Part shown: piece after piece, positions 8,453-17,164 of the stretch
Position numbering within the stretch: position 1 is the first letter of the stretch
Layout: each line of letters begins with the position of its first letter
Assembly: GCA_030747595.1 (NCBI GenBank)
Contig: JASLKK010000010.1
Location: 46,061 to 110,060, forward strand
Length of the DNA stretch: 64,000 bases
DNA from: Acidimicrobiales bacterium
GTDB lineage: Bacteria; Actinomycetota; Acidimicrobiia; Acidimicrobiales; MedAcidi-G1
Direction of reading: 5' to 3'
The notes under the pieces: generated by a model
What the model saw: the letters and a program-made list of their open reading frames with translations, nothing else
Told to the model about the DNA's origin: nothing
The model's database searches: none
Translations under genes and position numbers: made by a program

Positions 8453-10045
8453 ATGGTCGACGTGAACGCAGCTCCGAAGGAATCCCCGACCACGTTCCCC
8501 TGCTGGCGTGCACTCGCCGACCTCCGAGACGCCGGTCGGCCGACACTCCGGGATCTATTCGCCAGTGACCCGGACCGTGGCGACCGGCTGGGAACGGTGT
8601 GCGCTGATCTCTGGATCGACCGGTCGCGCCAACACCTTGACGAAGCCGTCCTCGACGCCCTGGGCCATCTGGCCGACCAACGCGACGTCGTTGGCTTCCT
8701 GCGCCGAACGGCCGACGGCGAGGTGGTCAACGGTTCCGAAAAGCGTCCGGCCAGCCATCAAACCCTCCGCCTAGGTCGGGACGCGGCTCCGGCTGACGTC
8801 GTGGCCACCCGCGACCGGATGGCCACGTTGGCCACAGCGATCCGGGCCGGTGAGGAGACGGGGGCCACCGGATCCACGATCACCGCCCTGGTCCAACTCG
8901 GGATCGGCGGCAGTCACCTGGGGCCAGCACTGGCCGTTGACGCCCTCGCACCGTTCGCCCATCCCGACATCGAGATCCGCTTCTCGTCGAGTGTCGATGC
9001 CGACGACCTCGCCGAGGCCCTCGACGGCCTCGATCCGGCATCGACCCTGGTGATCGCCTGCTCGAAGTCGTTCACGACCATTGAGACGTTGACCACATTG
9101 GACGGCGCCCTGGCCTGGCTGGCCGGCGGGCTCGGCGACGCGGCCATCAACCATGTGCTCGCGGTGACCGCTGCACCCGAGCGGGCGAAGGCCCTCGGAG
9201 TGGACGTCAACCGGATCTATGAAATACCGGTGGCGGTGGGTGGCCGATTCTCACTGGGTTCGGCGGTCGGCCTGCCGGTGATGGTGGCCATCGGCCCCGA
9301 AGCCTTCGACGAGATGTTGGACGGCATGCGGGTGGTGGACAATCTGTCGGCCACCGAACCGCCCGATGAAAACGCGGCGATCCAACTGGCCCTCATCGAC
9401 GTGTGGAACCGGTGTCACCTCGGTAGAAGTTCGCTGGCCGTCGTCCCGTACGCACACCGGCTCCGCCTGTTCGCCCCCTGGCTCCAGCAACTCTCCATGG
9501 AGAGCCTCGGCAAGGGCACGTGCGAAAACGAGAGCGATCCGGAGACGCCAACCGGCCCGACGGTGTGGGGTGCAACCGGTACCGATGCCCAGCACGCCTT
9601 CTTCCAGCTGCTCCACCAGGGGACCGACGTCATCCCGGTGGACCTCATCGGTGTGATCCAACCGACCGTCGACGATGCCCGGTCCAGCAAGGGTGCTGAG
9701 GTTCTGATGACCAACCTGGCGGCCCAGGCCGATGCTCTGGCCTTCGGACGGACGGCTGACGAGGTGCGGGCCGACGGGGTCGACGAGGCGCTGGTGGCCC
9801 ACCGGACGTTCCCCGGCAACCGACCATCGACAGCCATCCTCCTCTCCGAGCTCACGCCTTCGACGCTCGGCCAGTTGATCGCTCTCTACGAGAACCGCAC
9901 GGTGGCCATGGCCGCCGTGCTGGGCATCAACCCCTTTGACCAGTGGGGTGTCGAGCTGGGCAAGAAGATGGCGCTCGACCTGGCTAATGGATCAGCCCCC
10001 GAATCGGCCCTGCTGCGACGAGCCCGGGCGCTTCGCGACTCCTAA
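8453..10045 (+). CDS. pgi: Glucose-6-phosphate isomerase
   Basis: Interconverts glucose 6-phosphate and fructose 6-phosphate in the cytoplasm. The 530-residue length is normal for the family. Recognisable segments include GIGGSHLGPALA, the sugar-phosphate loop SKSFTTIETL, the active-site region ESLGKG, and the C-terminal signature ALYENRTVAMAAVLGINPFDQWGVELGKK (given here as two joined family blocks). The gene stands alone between the flavoprotein gene and the convergent hemL. The ATG at 8453 has a weak ribosome-binding site, and the GTG three codons later is an equally good start. Confidence 0.95.
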   Translation: MVDVNAAPKESPTTFPCWRALADLRDAGRPTLRDLFASDPDRGDRLGTVCADLWIDRSRQHLDEAVLDALGHLADQRDVVGFLRRTADGEVVNGSEKRPASHQTLRLGRDAAPADVVATRDRMATLATAIRAGEETGATGSTITALVQLGIGGSHLGPALAVDALAPFAHPDIEIRFSSSVDADDLAEALDGLDPASTLVIACSKSFTTIETLTTLDGALAWLAGGLGDAAINHVLAVTAAPERAKALGVDVNRIYEIPVAVGGRFSLGSAVGLPVMVAIGPEAFDEMLDGMRVVDNLSATEPPDENAAIQLALIDVWNRCHLGRSSLAVVPYAHRLRLFAPWLQQLSMESLGKGTCENESDPETPTGPTVWGATGTDAQHAFFQLLHQGTDVIPVDLIGVIQPTVDDARSSKGAEVLMTNLAAQADALAFGRTADEVRADGVDEALVAHRTFPGNRPSTAILLSELTPSTLGQLIALYENRTVAMAAVLGINPFDQWGVELGKKMALDLANGSAPESALLRRARALRDS

Positions 10046-10069
10046 CCGGGCGCCGGTCGGAAACTCGCC

Positions 10070-11350
10070 TCAGACAAGGGAGGCGACGGCAGCGGACGCG
10101 GCATCAGCCGCGATCTCGATGGTCTCATCAACCACCGCGTCGTCATGGGAGAGGCTCGGAAACAACGCCTCGTATGCCCCGGGAGCCAGGGCTACGCCCC
10201 GCTCCAGCAGGGCGTGGAATACCTTCGAGTACCGGCCGTTGTCGGCCAGCACCTTCGCCTCATCGAAGTCGGTCGGTGGGGCGACCGGGCCGTCACCGAA
10301 ATACAGGCCGAGGAGGGACCCCACCCGGGGCAGGGTCGAGGCCAGACCAGCCGAGGCGAACGCTCCGGCCAGCCCGTCAGCCAGTCGTGTCGCCGTGGCG
10401 GTCAGCCGATCGAAGGCGCCGTCGTCGAGCAGTTCCAGGGTGGTTCGTCCGGCCGCCATGGCCAACGGGTTCCCCGAGAGCGTGCCGCCCTGGTAGACGC
10501 CGCCCAGAGGTGCGAGGTGCTCCATGACGCCCCAACGGCCACCGAAGGCGCCGACCGGAAGGCCACCGCCGATGACCTTGCCGAAGCACCACAGGTCCGG
10601 GGTCACCCCGAACCGCTCGGCTGCCCCACCGCGAGCCAAGCGGAAGCCGGTGATGACCTCATCGAAGATAAGTAACGCACCGGCTGTATCGCAGGCGGCC
10701 CGAAGACCCTCGAGGAATCCGTCTGCCGGAGCGACGAGGCCCATGTTGGCGGCCACCGGTTCCACGATGACCGCGGCGACGGTGTCGTCAAGGGTGGGAA
10801 CCACGTTGTAGGGGGCCACGATCGTGTCGGCCACTGCACCATCGGTGACGCCGTCACACCCGGACAGGCCCTGGTTGGCCACACCGCTGCCCCCGGCCGC
10901 CAATAGCGCATCGGCATGGCCGTGGTAGCAACCGGCGAACTTCACGATGCCCGGTCGACCTGTCGCTCCCCGGGCCAGACGAATGGCCGACATGGTGGCC
11001 TCGGTGCCCGATGAGACGAACCGCACGGACTCCAGCCCGGCGATCCGATCGACCACCATCTCGGCTAGTACCACCTCGGCTTCAGTCGGCGCTCCGTAGG
11101 AGGTCCCCGCCGATGCCGCCCTGGTGACGGCCTCCAGCACCGCCGGGTGGGCGTGACCGAGGATCCCTGGACCGTAGGACTGCACGTAGTCGATGTACCG
11201 ACGACCCTCAGCGTCCCAAAGGTACGGCCCCTGGGCCCGATCCACGAAGTACGGGGTGCCGCCAACCGATCCGAAGGCCCGGACTGGCGAGTTGACCCCA
11301 CCGGGAATCACCCGCCGCGCTCGGTCGAAGAGGTCGAGGTTGGCGCCCAT
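10070..11350 (-). CDS. hemL: Glutamate-1-semialdehyde 2,1-aminomutase
   Basis: PLP-dependent enzyme converting glutamate-1-semialdehyde to 5-aminolevulinate, the second step of the C5 haem pathway. The PLP-binding lysine is in FGKVIGGGLPVGAFGG, preceded by the aspartate motif LIFDEVITGFR. The 426-residue length matches the family. It is the last gene of the rex-hem operon, 11 bp after hemB, and converges on pgi. Confidence 0.97.
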   Translation of the reverse strand: MGANLDLFDRARRVIPGGVNSPVRAFGSVGGTPYFVDRAQGPYLWDAEGRRYIDYVQSYGPGILGHAHPAVLEAVTRAASAGTSYGAPTEAEVVLAEMVVDRIAGLESVRFVSSGTEATMSAIRLARGATGRPGIVKFAGCYHGHADALLAAGGSGVANQGLSGCDGVTDGAVADTIVAPYNVVPTLDDTVAAVIVEPVAANMGLVAPADGFLEGLRAACDTAGALLIFDEVITGFRLARGGAAERFGVTPDLWCFGKVIGGGLPVGAFGGRWGVMEHLAPLGGVYQGGTLSGNPLAMAAGRTTLELLDDGAFDRLTATATRLADGLAGAFASAGLASTLPRVGSLLGLYFGDGPVAPPTDFDEAKVLADNGRYSKVFHALLERGVALAPGAYEALFPSLSHDDAVVDETIEIAADAASAAVASLV

Positions 11351-11361
11351 CGGTCCGATCC

Positions 11362-12351
11362 TCAGCTGCCGAGGAGTTCGGCGGCCCGTCGAGCGAGGTA
11401 GGTGAGGACGAAGTCGGCACCGGCCCGACGGATGGACAGGAGGTGCTCCATGCCCACTGCGTCGCCGTCCAGCCAGCCGTTGGCTGCCGCGGCCTCCACC
11501 ATCGCGTACTCACCGCTGACGTGGTATGCGGCTAGAGGCACGTCGACGACGGCGCGGGCCTCGGCTATCACGTCGAGGTAAGCCAACGCCGGCTTGACCA
11601 TGACCATGTCGGCGCCCTGTTCGATGTCGCCGAGGATCTCGACCATGGCCTCACGGGCGTTGGGCGGATCCTGCTGATAACCCTTCCGGTCACCGCCGTC
11701 GACGATCTCGACGTCGACGGCATCACGGAACGGCCCGTAGAGCGCCGAGGCGTACTTGGCGGCGTAGGCCAGGATCGCCGTCTGCTGATGACCGGCATCG
11801 TCAAGCGCGCCGCGAATGGCCGACACCTGGCCATCCATCATTCCTGAGGGGGCAGTGACGGAAGCTCCGGCGTCGGCCTGGGCGACGGCGACCCGGGCGT
11901 AGAGCTCGAGAGTGGCGTCGTTGTCGACCGACCCGTGCCCGTCCAGCACGCCACAGTGCCCGTGGTCGGTGTACTCGTCCACGCACAGGTCGGCCATGAG
12001 CACCACGTCGTCGCCCACCTCGTCACGGAGGTCCCGCAAGGCCACCTGGACAATGCCGTCCGGGTTCCAGGCCTCGGAACCGACGGCGTCCTTCTTGTCA
12101 GGCACCCCAAAGAGGATCACAGCCGGAACGCCGAGGTCACGGAGCGCGGCCACCTCGGAACAGAGGCTGGCCCGTGTGTGCTGGACTACGCCAGGCAACG
12201 AGGCCACGGGCTGTGGGTCGTCGATGCCCTCGCGGACGAACAGCGGGGCAACGAGGTCATCAACCGACAGACGGGTCTCGGCCACGAGGCGCCGTAGGGC
12301 CGCCGTGCGGCGCAGGCGGCGGGGCCGCGAGACGGGGTACTCCACGTACAT
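11362..12351 (-). CDS. hemB: Delta-aminolevulinic acid dehydratase (porphobilinogen synthase)
   Basis: Condenses two 5-aminolevulinate molecules into porphobilinogen. The Schiff-base lysine lies in MVKPALAYLDVI. The metal-binding loop reads DLCVDEYTDHGHCG: C123 and C133 are kept while the middle zinc cysteine of the E. coli-type enzyme is D125, a composition seen in other actinobacteria, so metal use may differ from the classical three-cysteine zinc enzyme. Length 329 residues. It sits between hemD and hemL. Confidence 0.97.
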   Translation of the reverse strand: MYVEYPVSRPRRLRRTAALRRLVAETRLSVDDLVAPLFVREGIDDPQPVASLPGVVQHTRASLCSEVAALRDLGVPAVILFGVPDKKDAVGSEAWNPDGIVQVALRDLRDEVGDDVVLMADLCVDEYTDHGHCGVLDGHGSVDNDATLELYARVAVAQADAGASVTAPSGMMDGQVSAIRGALDDAGHQQTAILAYAAKYASALYGPFRDAVDVEIVDGGDRKGYQQDPPNAREAMVEILGDIEQGADMVMVKPALAYLDVIAEARAVVDVPLAAYHVSGEYAMVEAAAANGWLDGDAVGMEHLLSIRRAGADFVLTYLARRAAELLGS

Positions 12352-12406
12352 GAGCCTACGGAGAGCGGTGGCTTCGCCGGTCAGTCGGCCCGATCAGCCA
12401 ACCCGG

Positions 12407-13177
12407 TCAGTAGACGCGGGTTATAGCCCACGCTTCGACAGCGGCCACTAGGCCATCGACCGAGTGCGGGTCGGCCTGGACCACCTCGTGCCCGGCGTGA
12501 CGAGCCGCTGCGGCGCTAATCGGACCGATGCACACCGCTTCGACCGGCAAGACCGTCCCGGGAAACAGATCGTGGTACCGGCGAACCGTAGATTCGGACG
12601 TGAAGGTCACCAGGTCGGCCAGTGCGGCGGCAGCCAGCACTCCGAGGTCGACGTCGGGCGCCACGTTCCGGTAGGCGACCACCACCTCGACCTCCCAGCC
12701 GGCGGCTCGCAGACCGTCGGGCAGCACCGCCCGGGCCGTCTCCGCCCGGGCCAACAAAACCCGACCAAGGCCAGTCGGGTCACCGGGCACTGGGAACTCG
12801 GCCAACAGACCTTCGGCGACCGCCCTCGTTGGCACGAGGTCCACGGCATAACCGGCAGCGACCAGCGGTGCGGCGGTCTTCGGTCCGACCGCGGCGATCC
12901 GCCCCGGGAAGGTGCGCCCGGCGAACCTTTCGGCCACCCGATGAGCACCATTCGGGGAGGTCACCACGATCCAGTCGTACCGGCCAGCTACCGCTCGATC
13001 CACGGCCTCGGTCAAGGCCGCTCCCCCGGCGGTCGGCTCGGCGATGACGATCACTGGCAACTCGACCACCTCGGCACCTCGTTCCCGCAAAGCCTCGGCC
13101 AGTGAGCCGGCCTGATCGGTGGCCCGGGTAACCACCACGTTGCAGCCGGCCAGTGGGCCGGGCCGGTCGGTGGTCAC
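12407..13177 (-). CDS. hemD: Uroporphyrinogen-III synthase
   Basis: Cyclises hydroxymethylbilane with inversion of ring D to uroporphyrinogen III. The family is poorly conserved; support comes from the N-terminal VVVTRATDQAGSLAEALRERG, the central FTSESTVRRYHDLF segment, CIGPISAAAARHAG, and a GTG start overlapping the hemC stop by 4 bp. Length 256 residues. It stands alone rather than fused to a methyltransferase domain, unlike the Streptomyces arrangement. Confidence 0.9.
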   Translation of the reverse strand: MTTDRPGPLAGCNVVVTRATDQAGSLAEALRERGAEVVELPVIVIAEPTAGGAALTEAVDRAVAGRYDWIVVTSPNGAHRVAERFAGRTFPGRIAAVGPKTAAPLVAAGYAVDLVPTRAVAEGLLAEFPVPGDPTGLGRVLLARAETARAVLPDGLRAAGWEVEVVVAYRNVAPDVDLGVLAAAALADLVTFTSESTVRRYHDLFPGTVLPVEAVCIGPISAAAARHAGHEVVQADPHSVDGLVAAVEAWAITRVY

Positions 13178-14100
13178 CGGCCGAGCAGGGCGGATCCGCC
13201 CTGCTCGTCGAGGAGGAAACGAGCGATGGCCCGCCCCATCCCCGGTCCGTCGGATCCGGTTCGCTCATCAATGAGCAGGACGGTGCCATCCGTGGACGAC
13301 ACCGACCCGGTCAGGCGGAGATCACCATCAGGCCCGCCTCCCAGCACGGACCCGTCCATCAAGACGGCGTGAGCGGCCACCGGCAGGTCACATCCGGCAC
13401 CTAGTTCGGCGAGAAACGCCCGCTCGGCCGCCACCGTCCGGTGGGCTGTCGGATCGTCCACAGCGGCGAGCAGTTCGAGGAACGAACCGTCATCGCTTCG
13501 GCACTCCACGGCCAGTGCCCCCTGACCTACCTGGGGAAGCAGTACCGACTGGTCCAATGGATCGACCACCGCCGGGGTCAGGCCCAGTCGATCGAGCGCG
13601 GCAACCGCCACCACGATCGCTGCGAAACCGTCAGGACCGTCCAGTTTCGCCAACCGGGTACCAATGTTTCCCCTCAAGCTGGCGAACTCCAGGTCAGGAC
13701 GCCAATGGGCCAACTGGGCTCGGCGACGGATCGATCCGGTGGCCACCACGGCCCCCGCCGCCAGGTCGTCAAACCGGCAACCGACGAGGGCGTCGCGTGG
13801 ATCAGCCCGTTCAGGTACGGCGGCCAACACGAGGGCGTCGGGAGTCAGGGCCGGCAGGTCCTTCGCCGAGTGGACGGCCACGTCGGCCCGGCCTTCAAGC
13901 ACCGCGGCCTGAACCTCCTTGACGAACACGCCCTGGCCGCCCATCTCCTCCAGCGGAGTGGTCCGATCCAGATCCCCGGTGGTCTCGACGACCACGATCT
14001 CGACGGTAGTGCCCGGTCGAGCCGCCACGATCAGGGCAGACAGGCGATCGGCCTGCCAGCGCGCCAGTGCGCTGCCCCGGGTCGCCGCACGGACGTGCAT
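13174..14100 (-). CDS. hemC: Hydroxymethylbilane synthase (porphobilinogen deaminase)
   Basis: Polymerises four porphobilinogen units. The N-terminal motif ATRGSALARWQAD, the segment KEVQAAVLEGRADVAVHSAKDLP and the dipyrromethane-cofactor cysteine in LGAGCDLPVAAHA identify it. Length 308 residues. It lies 8 bp after hemA and overlaps hemD by 4 bp, consistent with one transcript. Confidence 0.97.
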   Translation of the reverse strand: MHVRAATRGSALARWQADRLSALIVAARPGTTVEIVVVETTGDLDRTTPLEEMGGQGVFVKEVQAAVLEGRADVAVHSAKDLPALTPDALVLAAVPERADPRDALVGCRFDDLAAGAVVATGSIRRRAQLAHWRPDLEFASLRGNIGTRLAKLDGPDGFAAIVVAVAALDRLGLTPAVVDPLDQSVLLPQVGQGALAVECRSDDGSFLELLAAVDDPTAHRTVAAERAFLAELGAGCDLPVAAHAVLMDGSVLGGGPDGDLRLTGSVSSTDGTVLLIDERTGSDGPGMGRAIARFLLDEQGGSALLGR

Positions 14101-14108
14101 ACCGGCCG

Positions 14109-15368
14109 CTACAGGTCGAAGAGGTCGCGCAGGGCCTCGGCTAGGCGCTCGCCCCGAGCGGTGCCCGCGGCGTCCTTCATCCGAATGGTCGGCTCATGCA
14201 GGAGCTTGCCGACTATGCCGGCAGCCAGTGCCTCGACGGCCTCGCGTTGGCGTTCGTCCAGGTCGCCCAGACGAGCGGCCAGACGCTCCAACTCACCCTT
14301 CTGGACGTCCTCGCCGCGACCACGCAGGCTGGTCACCAGCGGGGCGACCGAGCGGGCAGTCGACTCGTCGACGTAACGATCCAGTTCGGCATCCACGATG
14401 GCCTGAACCGCTGTGACCTCCCTCTGGCGTTCCCGGATTCCCGCATCGGCGAAGGCCCGCAAGTCGTCCATGTCCAACAGGGTCAGTCCGTCGATCTCCC
14501 CGGCGGCCGGATCGACGTCACGGGGCACCGCGATATCGACGACCAGCAGCTCACGACCCTCGCGTTCACCAACCACCGAAGCCAGATCACCATGTTCGAG
14601 GATCACCGACGACGCACCGGTGGACGTCAACAGCACGTCGACCTCGGGCAGAAGGCGGGGCAGGTCATCGAGACGGACCGCGGTCCCACCGAGACGCTTG
14701 GCGACGTCGACAGCCCGTTCCCAAGTGCGGTTCGCCACCAGGATGGAGGCGACGCCGCCACCGTGCAGGGCACGGGCCAGGCCCTCGCCCATCTCACCAG
14801 CGCCGACCACCATGACCTGGCGGCCCTCCAAAGTGCCTAGGCGATCGGTGGCCATGGCAACCGCGGCCTGTGAGACCGAGGTGATGTTCCTAGAGATAGC
14901 CGTCTCGGTTCGCACCCGCTTGCCAACTTCGAGTGCATGACGGAACAGCGGGTTGAGCACCGGGCCGACGGCGCCCTCGGCGGCCGCCGTCTCCCACGAT
15001 GTACGGACCTGCCCGAGGATCTCGTGCTCTCCCAGGACCGCTGAATCAAGACCGGACGCCACCGAGAAGAGGTGACGGGCCGCGTCACCGTCGAACAGCC
15101 CGACGAGGTGGTCGGAGAATTCCTCGGGGGCCACGTGTGAGGTCTCGGCGAAGAAGTTACGGATGTCCTGATACGCGCCGTGGAATTTCTCCGCAAAGGC
15201 GTACACCTCGATGCGGTTACAGGTCGAGAGCACCACGGCTTCAGTGACGTTCTCACGCGACGTGAGATCCGCCAACGCCTTGGGTAGACGGGAAGCGGGC
15301 ACCGTCATCCGCTCGAGCAGGTCGAGAGGAACGGTCCGGTGGTTCAAGCCGACGGCGACAACCGACAA
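14109..15368 (-). CDS. hemA: Glutamyl-tRNA reductase
   Basis: First enzyme of the C5 haem pathway; reduces glutamyl-tRNA to glutamate-1-semialdehyde with NADPH. The catalytic cysteine is C50 in VVLSTCNRIEVY, followed by GLDSAVLGEHEILGQV and the NADPH motif VVGAGEMGEGLARAL, and a C-terminal dimerisation helix. Length 419 residues. Translation appears to start at TTG (15368) with GGAG 9 nt upstream. It follows rex on the same strand, as in Streptomyces, which places haem synthesis under redox control. Confidence 0.96.
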   Translation of the reverse strand: MSVVAVGLNHRTVPLDLLERMTVPASRLPKALADLTSRENVTEAVVLSTCNRIEVYAFAEKFHGAYQDIRNFFAETSHVAPEEFSDHLVGLFDGDAARHLFSVASGLDSAVLGEHEILGQVRTSWETAAAEGAVGPVLNPLFRHALEVGKRVRTETAISRNITSVSQAAVAMATDRLGTLEGRQVMVVGAGEMGEGLARALHGGGVASILVANRTWERAVDVAKRLGGTAVRLDDLPRLLPEVDVLLTSTGASSVILEHGDLASVVGEREGRELLVVDIAVPRDVDPAAGEIDGLTLLDMDDLRAFADAGIRERQREVTAVQAIVDAELDRYVDESTARSVAPLVTSLRGRGEDVQKGELERLAARLGDLDERQREAVEALAAGIVGKLLHEPTIRMKDAAGTARGERLAEALRDLFDL

Positions 15369-15489
15369 GGCTCGCTACTCCTGATTCTCCGGAACCACCG
15401 GAAGCCCGGGGTGCCAGTTTCGAGGTGAATGGATTGACTGGACTGAGACGACATCCGGCGCCGTCAGGGACACCAGCATTCCCGATGGA

Positions 15490-15508
15490 GGGGTTGCCTT
15501 CCAACCCC
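15490..15508 (-). terminator. Hairpin in the rex-hemA spacer (possible attenuator)
   Basis: A 7-bp perfect stem (GGGGTTG / CAACCCC) with a 5-nt loop lies in the 164-bp gap between rex and hemA. There is no T-run after it on the minus strand, so it is a weak terminator candidate at best and may instead be an mRNA processing or stability element. No coding sequence is seen in the gap. Confidence 0.3.
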
Positions 15509-15532
15509 CGGGCCGCACCACTCCAATACCGA

Positions 15533-16228
15533 TCACCCGACAGCCCCGGCGTTGGCTCCGCTGGCCATCCGACGATGCTGGTGGTAGCCGAGGATCTGCA
15601 GTTCGGTAGCCAGGTCGACCTGCCGGAGGTCGACGTCTTCGGGCACGTGGACGACTGCTGGAGCGAAGTTGAGGATCGAGGGGACACCGGCGGCCACTAG
15701 ATGGTCGGCCGCTTCCTGGGCGGAAGTTGACGGTGTGGCGATGATGCCCACCGTGCATCCTGATTCGGCGACGACGTCCGCCAGTTCCTCGACCGGGCGC
15801 ACCACACGACCGCCGATGTGCCTGCCCACCACGGCTGGGTCGGCATCGACGAGGCCGGCCACCGGGAACCCACCAGCCACAAACCCGTCGTACTGGCTCA
15901 GAGCCCGACCCAGGTTGCCGATCCCGACGATGACCACCGGACTGGGCTCGCCGCCCCCCAGTGCCAGGCTGATCTCACCGATGAGGTGATCGACCTGGTA
16001 GCCGACGCCCCGGGTGCCGTGGGCGTGAAGGTAGGAGAGGTCCTTCCGTACGTTGGCGGCGTTGACTCCAGCCAGATCAGCCAACTCGACTGAGGACACG
16101 GTGGCCATGCCGGAATCAGCCAACTCGACCAGGCCGCGCAAGTAGACGGGTAGACGGGCAACCGTGGCCTCGGGAATGACCTCGCGCCGATCTGACCCGC
16201 CGTTCATCGACCCGTCGTTTCTGGACAC
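15533..16228 (-). CDS. rex: Redox-sensing transcriptional repressor Rex
   Basis: Repressor that binds DNA when NAD+ is high and releases it when NADH rises. An N-terminal winged helix (about residues 20-85, with LPVYLRGL and NAANVRKDLSYL) is followed by a Rossmann domain with VIVGIGNLGRAL and the C-terminal domain-swapped helix region. Length 231 residues from GTG at 16228; an ATG at 16207 is the alternative start. It heads the hem operon, and a near-consensus Rex operator lies 18 bp upstream, so it should repress its own operon. Confidence 0.95.
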   Translation of the reverse strand: MSRNDGSMNGGSDRREVIPEATVARLPVYLRGLVELADSGMATVSSVELADLAGVNAANVRKDLSYLHAHGTRGVGYQVDHLIGEISLALGGGEPSPVVIVGIGNLGRALSQYDGFVAGGFPVAGLVDADPAVVGRHIGGRVVRPVEELADVVAESGCTVGIIATPSTSAQEAADHLVAAGVPSILNFAPAVVHVPEDVDLRQVDLATELQILGYHQHRRMASGANAGAVG

Positions 16229-16245
16229 GGGCCAAAACTACGCGC

Positions 16246-16263
16246 TTGTGCACCGATTCACAT
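16246..16263. promoter_or_regulatory. Putative Rex operator (autoregulatory)
   Basis: The 18-bp site TTGTGCACCGATTCACAT matches TTGTGAA-N4-TTCACAA at 12 of 14 defined positions. It lies between rex and the divergent membrane-protein gene, close enough to both starts to govern either promoter. Its location argues that the rightward gene starts downstream of it (16321) rather than at the longest-frame start. Confidence 0.75.
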
Positions 16264-16320
16264 GACACCGGCATCTTGCGGGAACCGGGCCGGGACGACG
16301 GACCAATACCGTTGACCACT

Positions 16321-17055
16321 GTGAACATGCAGTCTCCGGTCGCCGCGGCGTCCATGCTCGTCTCGTTGGCCTTCGCCGTCACGGTCCTCGAGCGCTGGAT
16401 CGACCGACGCCGGCCTCAAGACCTTGCCTGGGCAACCTCCCTCGGACTGTTCGCCGCTGGCGCCGCCGCCCTCTGGTGGGGCGCGTCGATCGGCTGGTCG
16501 GAAGGTTCGTTCCGTGCGTTCTACGCCTTCGGAGCCGTCCTGAACGTACCGATCCTGGCCCTGGGGACCGTGTACCTGCTGGCGTCCCGGCGAACCGCCA
16601 ACCGGATCGCCCTGGCGACCGTGCTGGCCTGTGCGTTCGCCGCCGGGATCGTGATGGCCGCACCCCTCGCCGACTCACCCCACGGTGTCGCGGAAGTGTT
16701 CGCAACTGACGAACTCCCGCAGGGATCGGAGGTGTTCGGTGCCGGGCCCCGGGTAGCCGCCGCCCTGGCCTCATCGGTGGGAGCGTTGGTCGTGATCGTC
16801 GGGTCCCTCTGGTCAATGATGCGTCTTGGCCGGATCGGGGGGCCGGCGGCCCGGCGGGGAGCGACCGGCAACGGCCTGATCGTGGCCGGGGCCCTCGTGC
16901 TTAGCTGGGGTGGCCTGCTCAACTCGGTCCTCGATGAGATGACCGGCTTTGCTGTGTCACTGCTCGTGGGCATCTCGCTGATCTTCGCCGGGGCACTCAC
17001 CGCCACAGAATCAAGGTCCCCCGCCGGCTCAAGGCCTGTGACCCCGCCCACCTGA
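16321..17055 (+). CDS. Polytopic membrane protein of unknown function, divergent from rex
   Basis: Function unknown. About seven membrane helices fill the 244-residue protein, with short loops and a Pro/Ser-rich C-terminal tail; one longer periplasmic-type loop (DSPHGVAEVFATDELPQG) lies in the middle. There are no conserved charged motifs that suggest a transporter class. The GTG at 16321 is preferred over the longer open frame because the Rex operator would otherwise lie inside the coding region. Its promoter may be shared with rex and respond to redox state. It converges on the 29-residue gene. Confidence 0.75.
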   Translation: MNMQSPVAAASMLVSLAFAVTVLERWIDRRRPQDLAWATSLGLFAAGAAALWWGASIGWSEGSFRAFYAFGAVLNVPILALGTVYLLASRRTANRIALATVLACAFAAGIVMAAPLADSPHGVAEVFATDELPQGSEVFGAGPRVAAALASSVGALVVIVGSLWSMMRLGRIGGPAARRGATGNGLIVAGALVLSWGGLLNSVLDEMTGFAVSLLVGISLIFAGALTATESRSPAGSRPVTPPT

Positions 17056-17074
17056 TCGGCACGCCGGTCCCGGG

Positions 17075-17164
17075 TCAGTCGACCAGCAGGACGAACTGGA
17101 CGACGGCGGCCCCGAGGATGACCAACAAAAGCAGTGCGGTGACGATCGTGGTTCCCAGACGCAT
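17075..17164 (-). CDS. 29-residue single-helix membrane peptide
   Basis: A very short gene, ATG at 17164 to TGA at 17075, encoding a peptide that begins MRLGTTIVTALLLLVILG and ends FVLLVD. It is a single hydrophobic helix with one Arg at the N-terminus and a C-terminal Asp. Its start codon shares a base with the stop codon of the SAM hydroxide adenosyltransferase gene (TGATG), a classic coupling arrangement. Function unknown; a small regulatory or scaffold membrane peptide is possible. It could be fortuitous, but the coupling and the clean hydrophobic composition argue for a real gene. Confidence 0.55.
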   Translation of the reverse strand: MRLGTTIVTALLLLVILGAAVVQFVLLVD

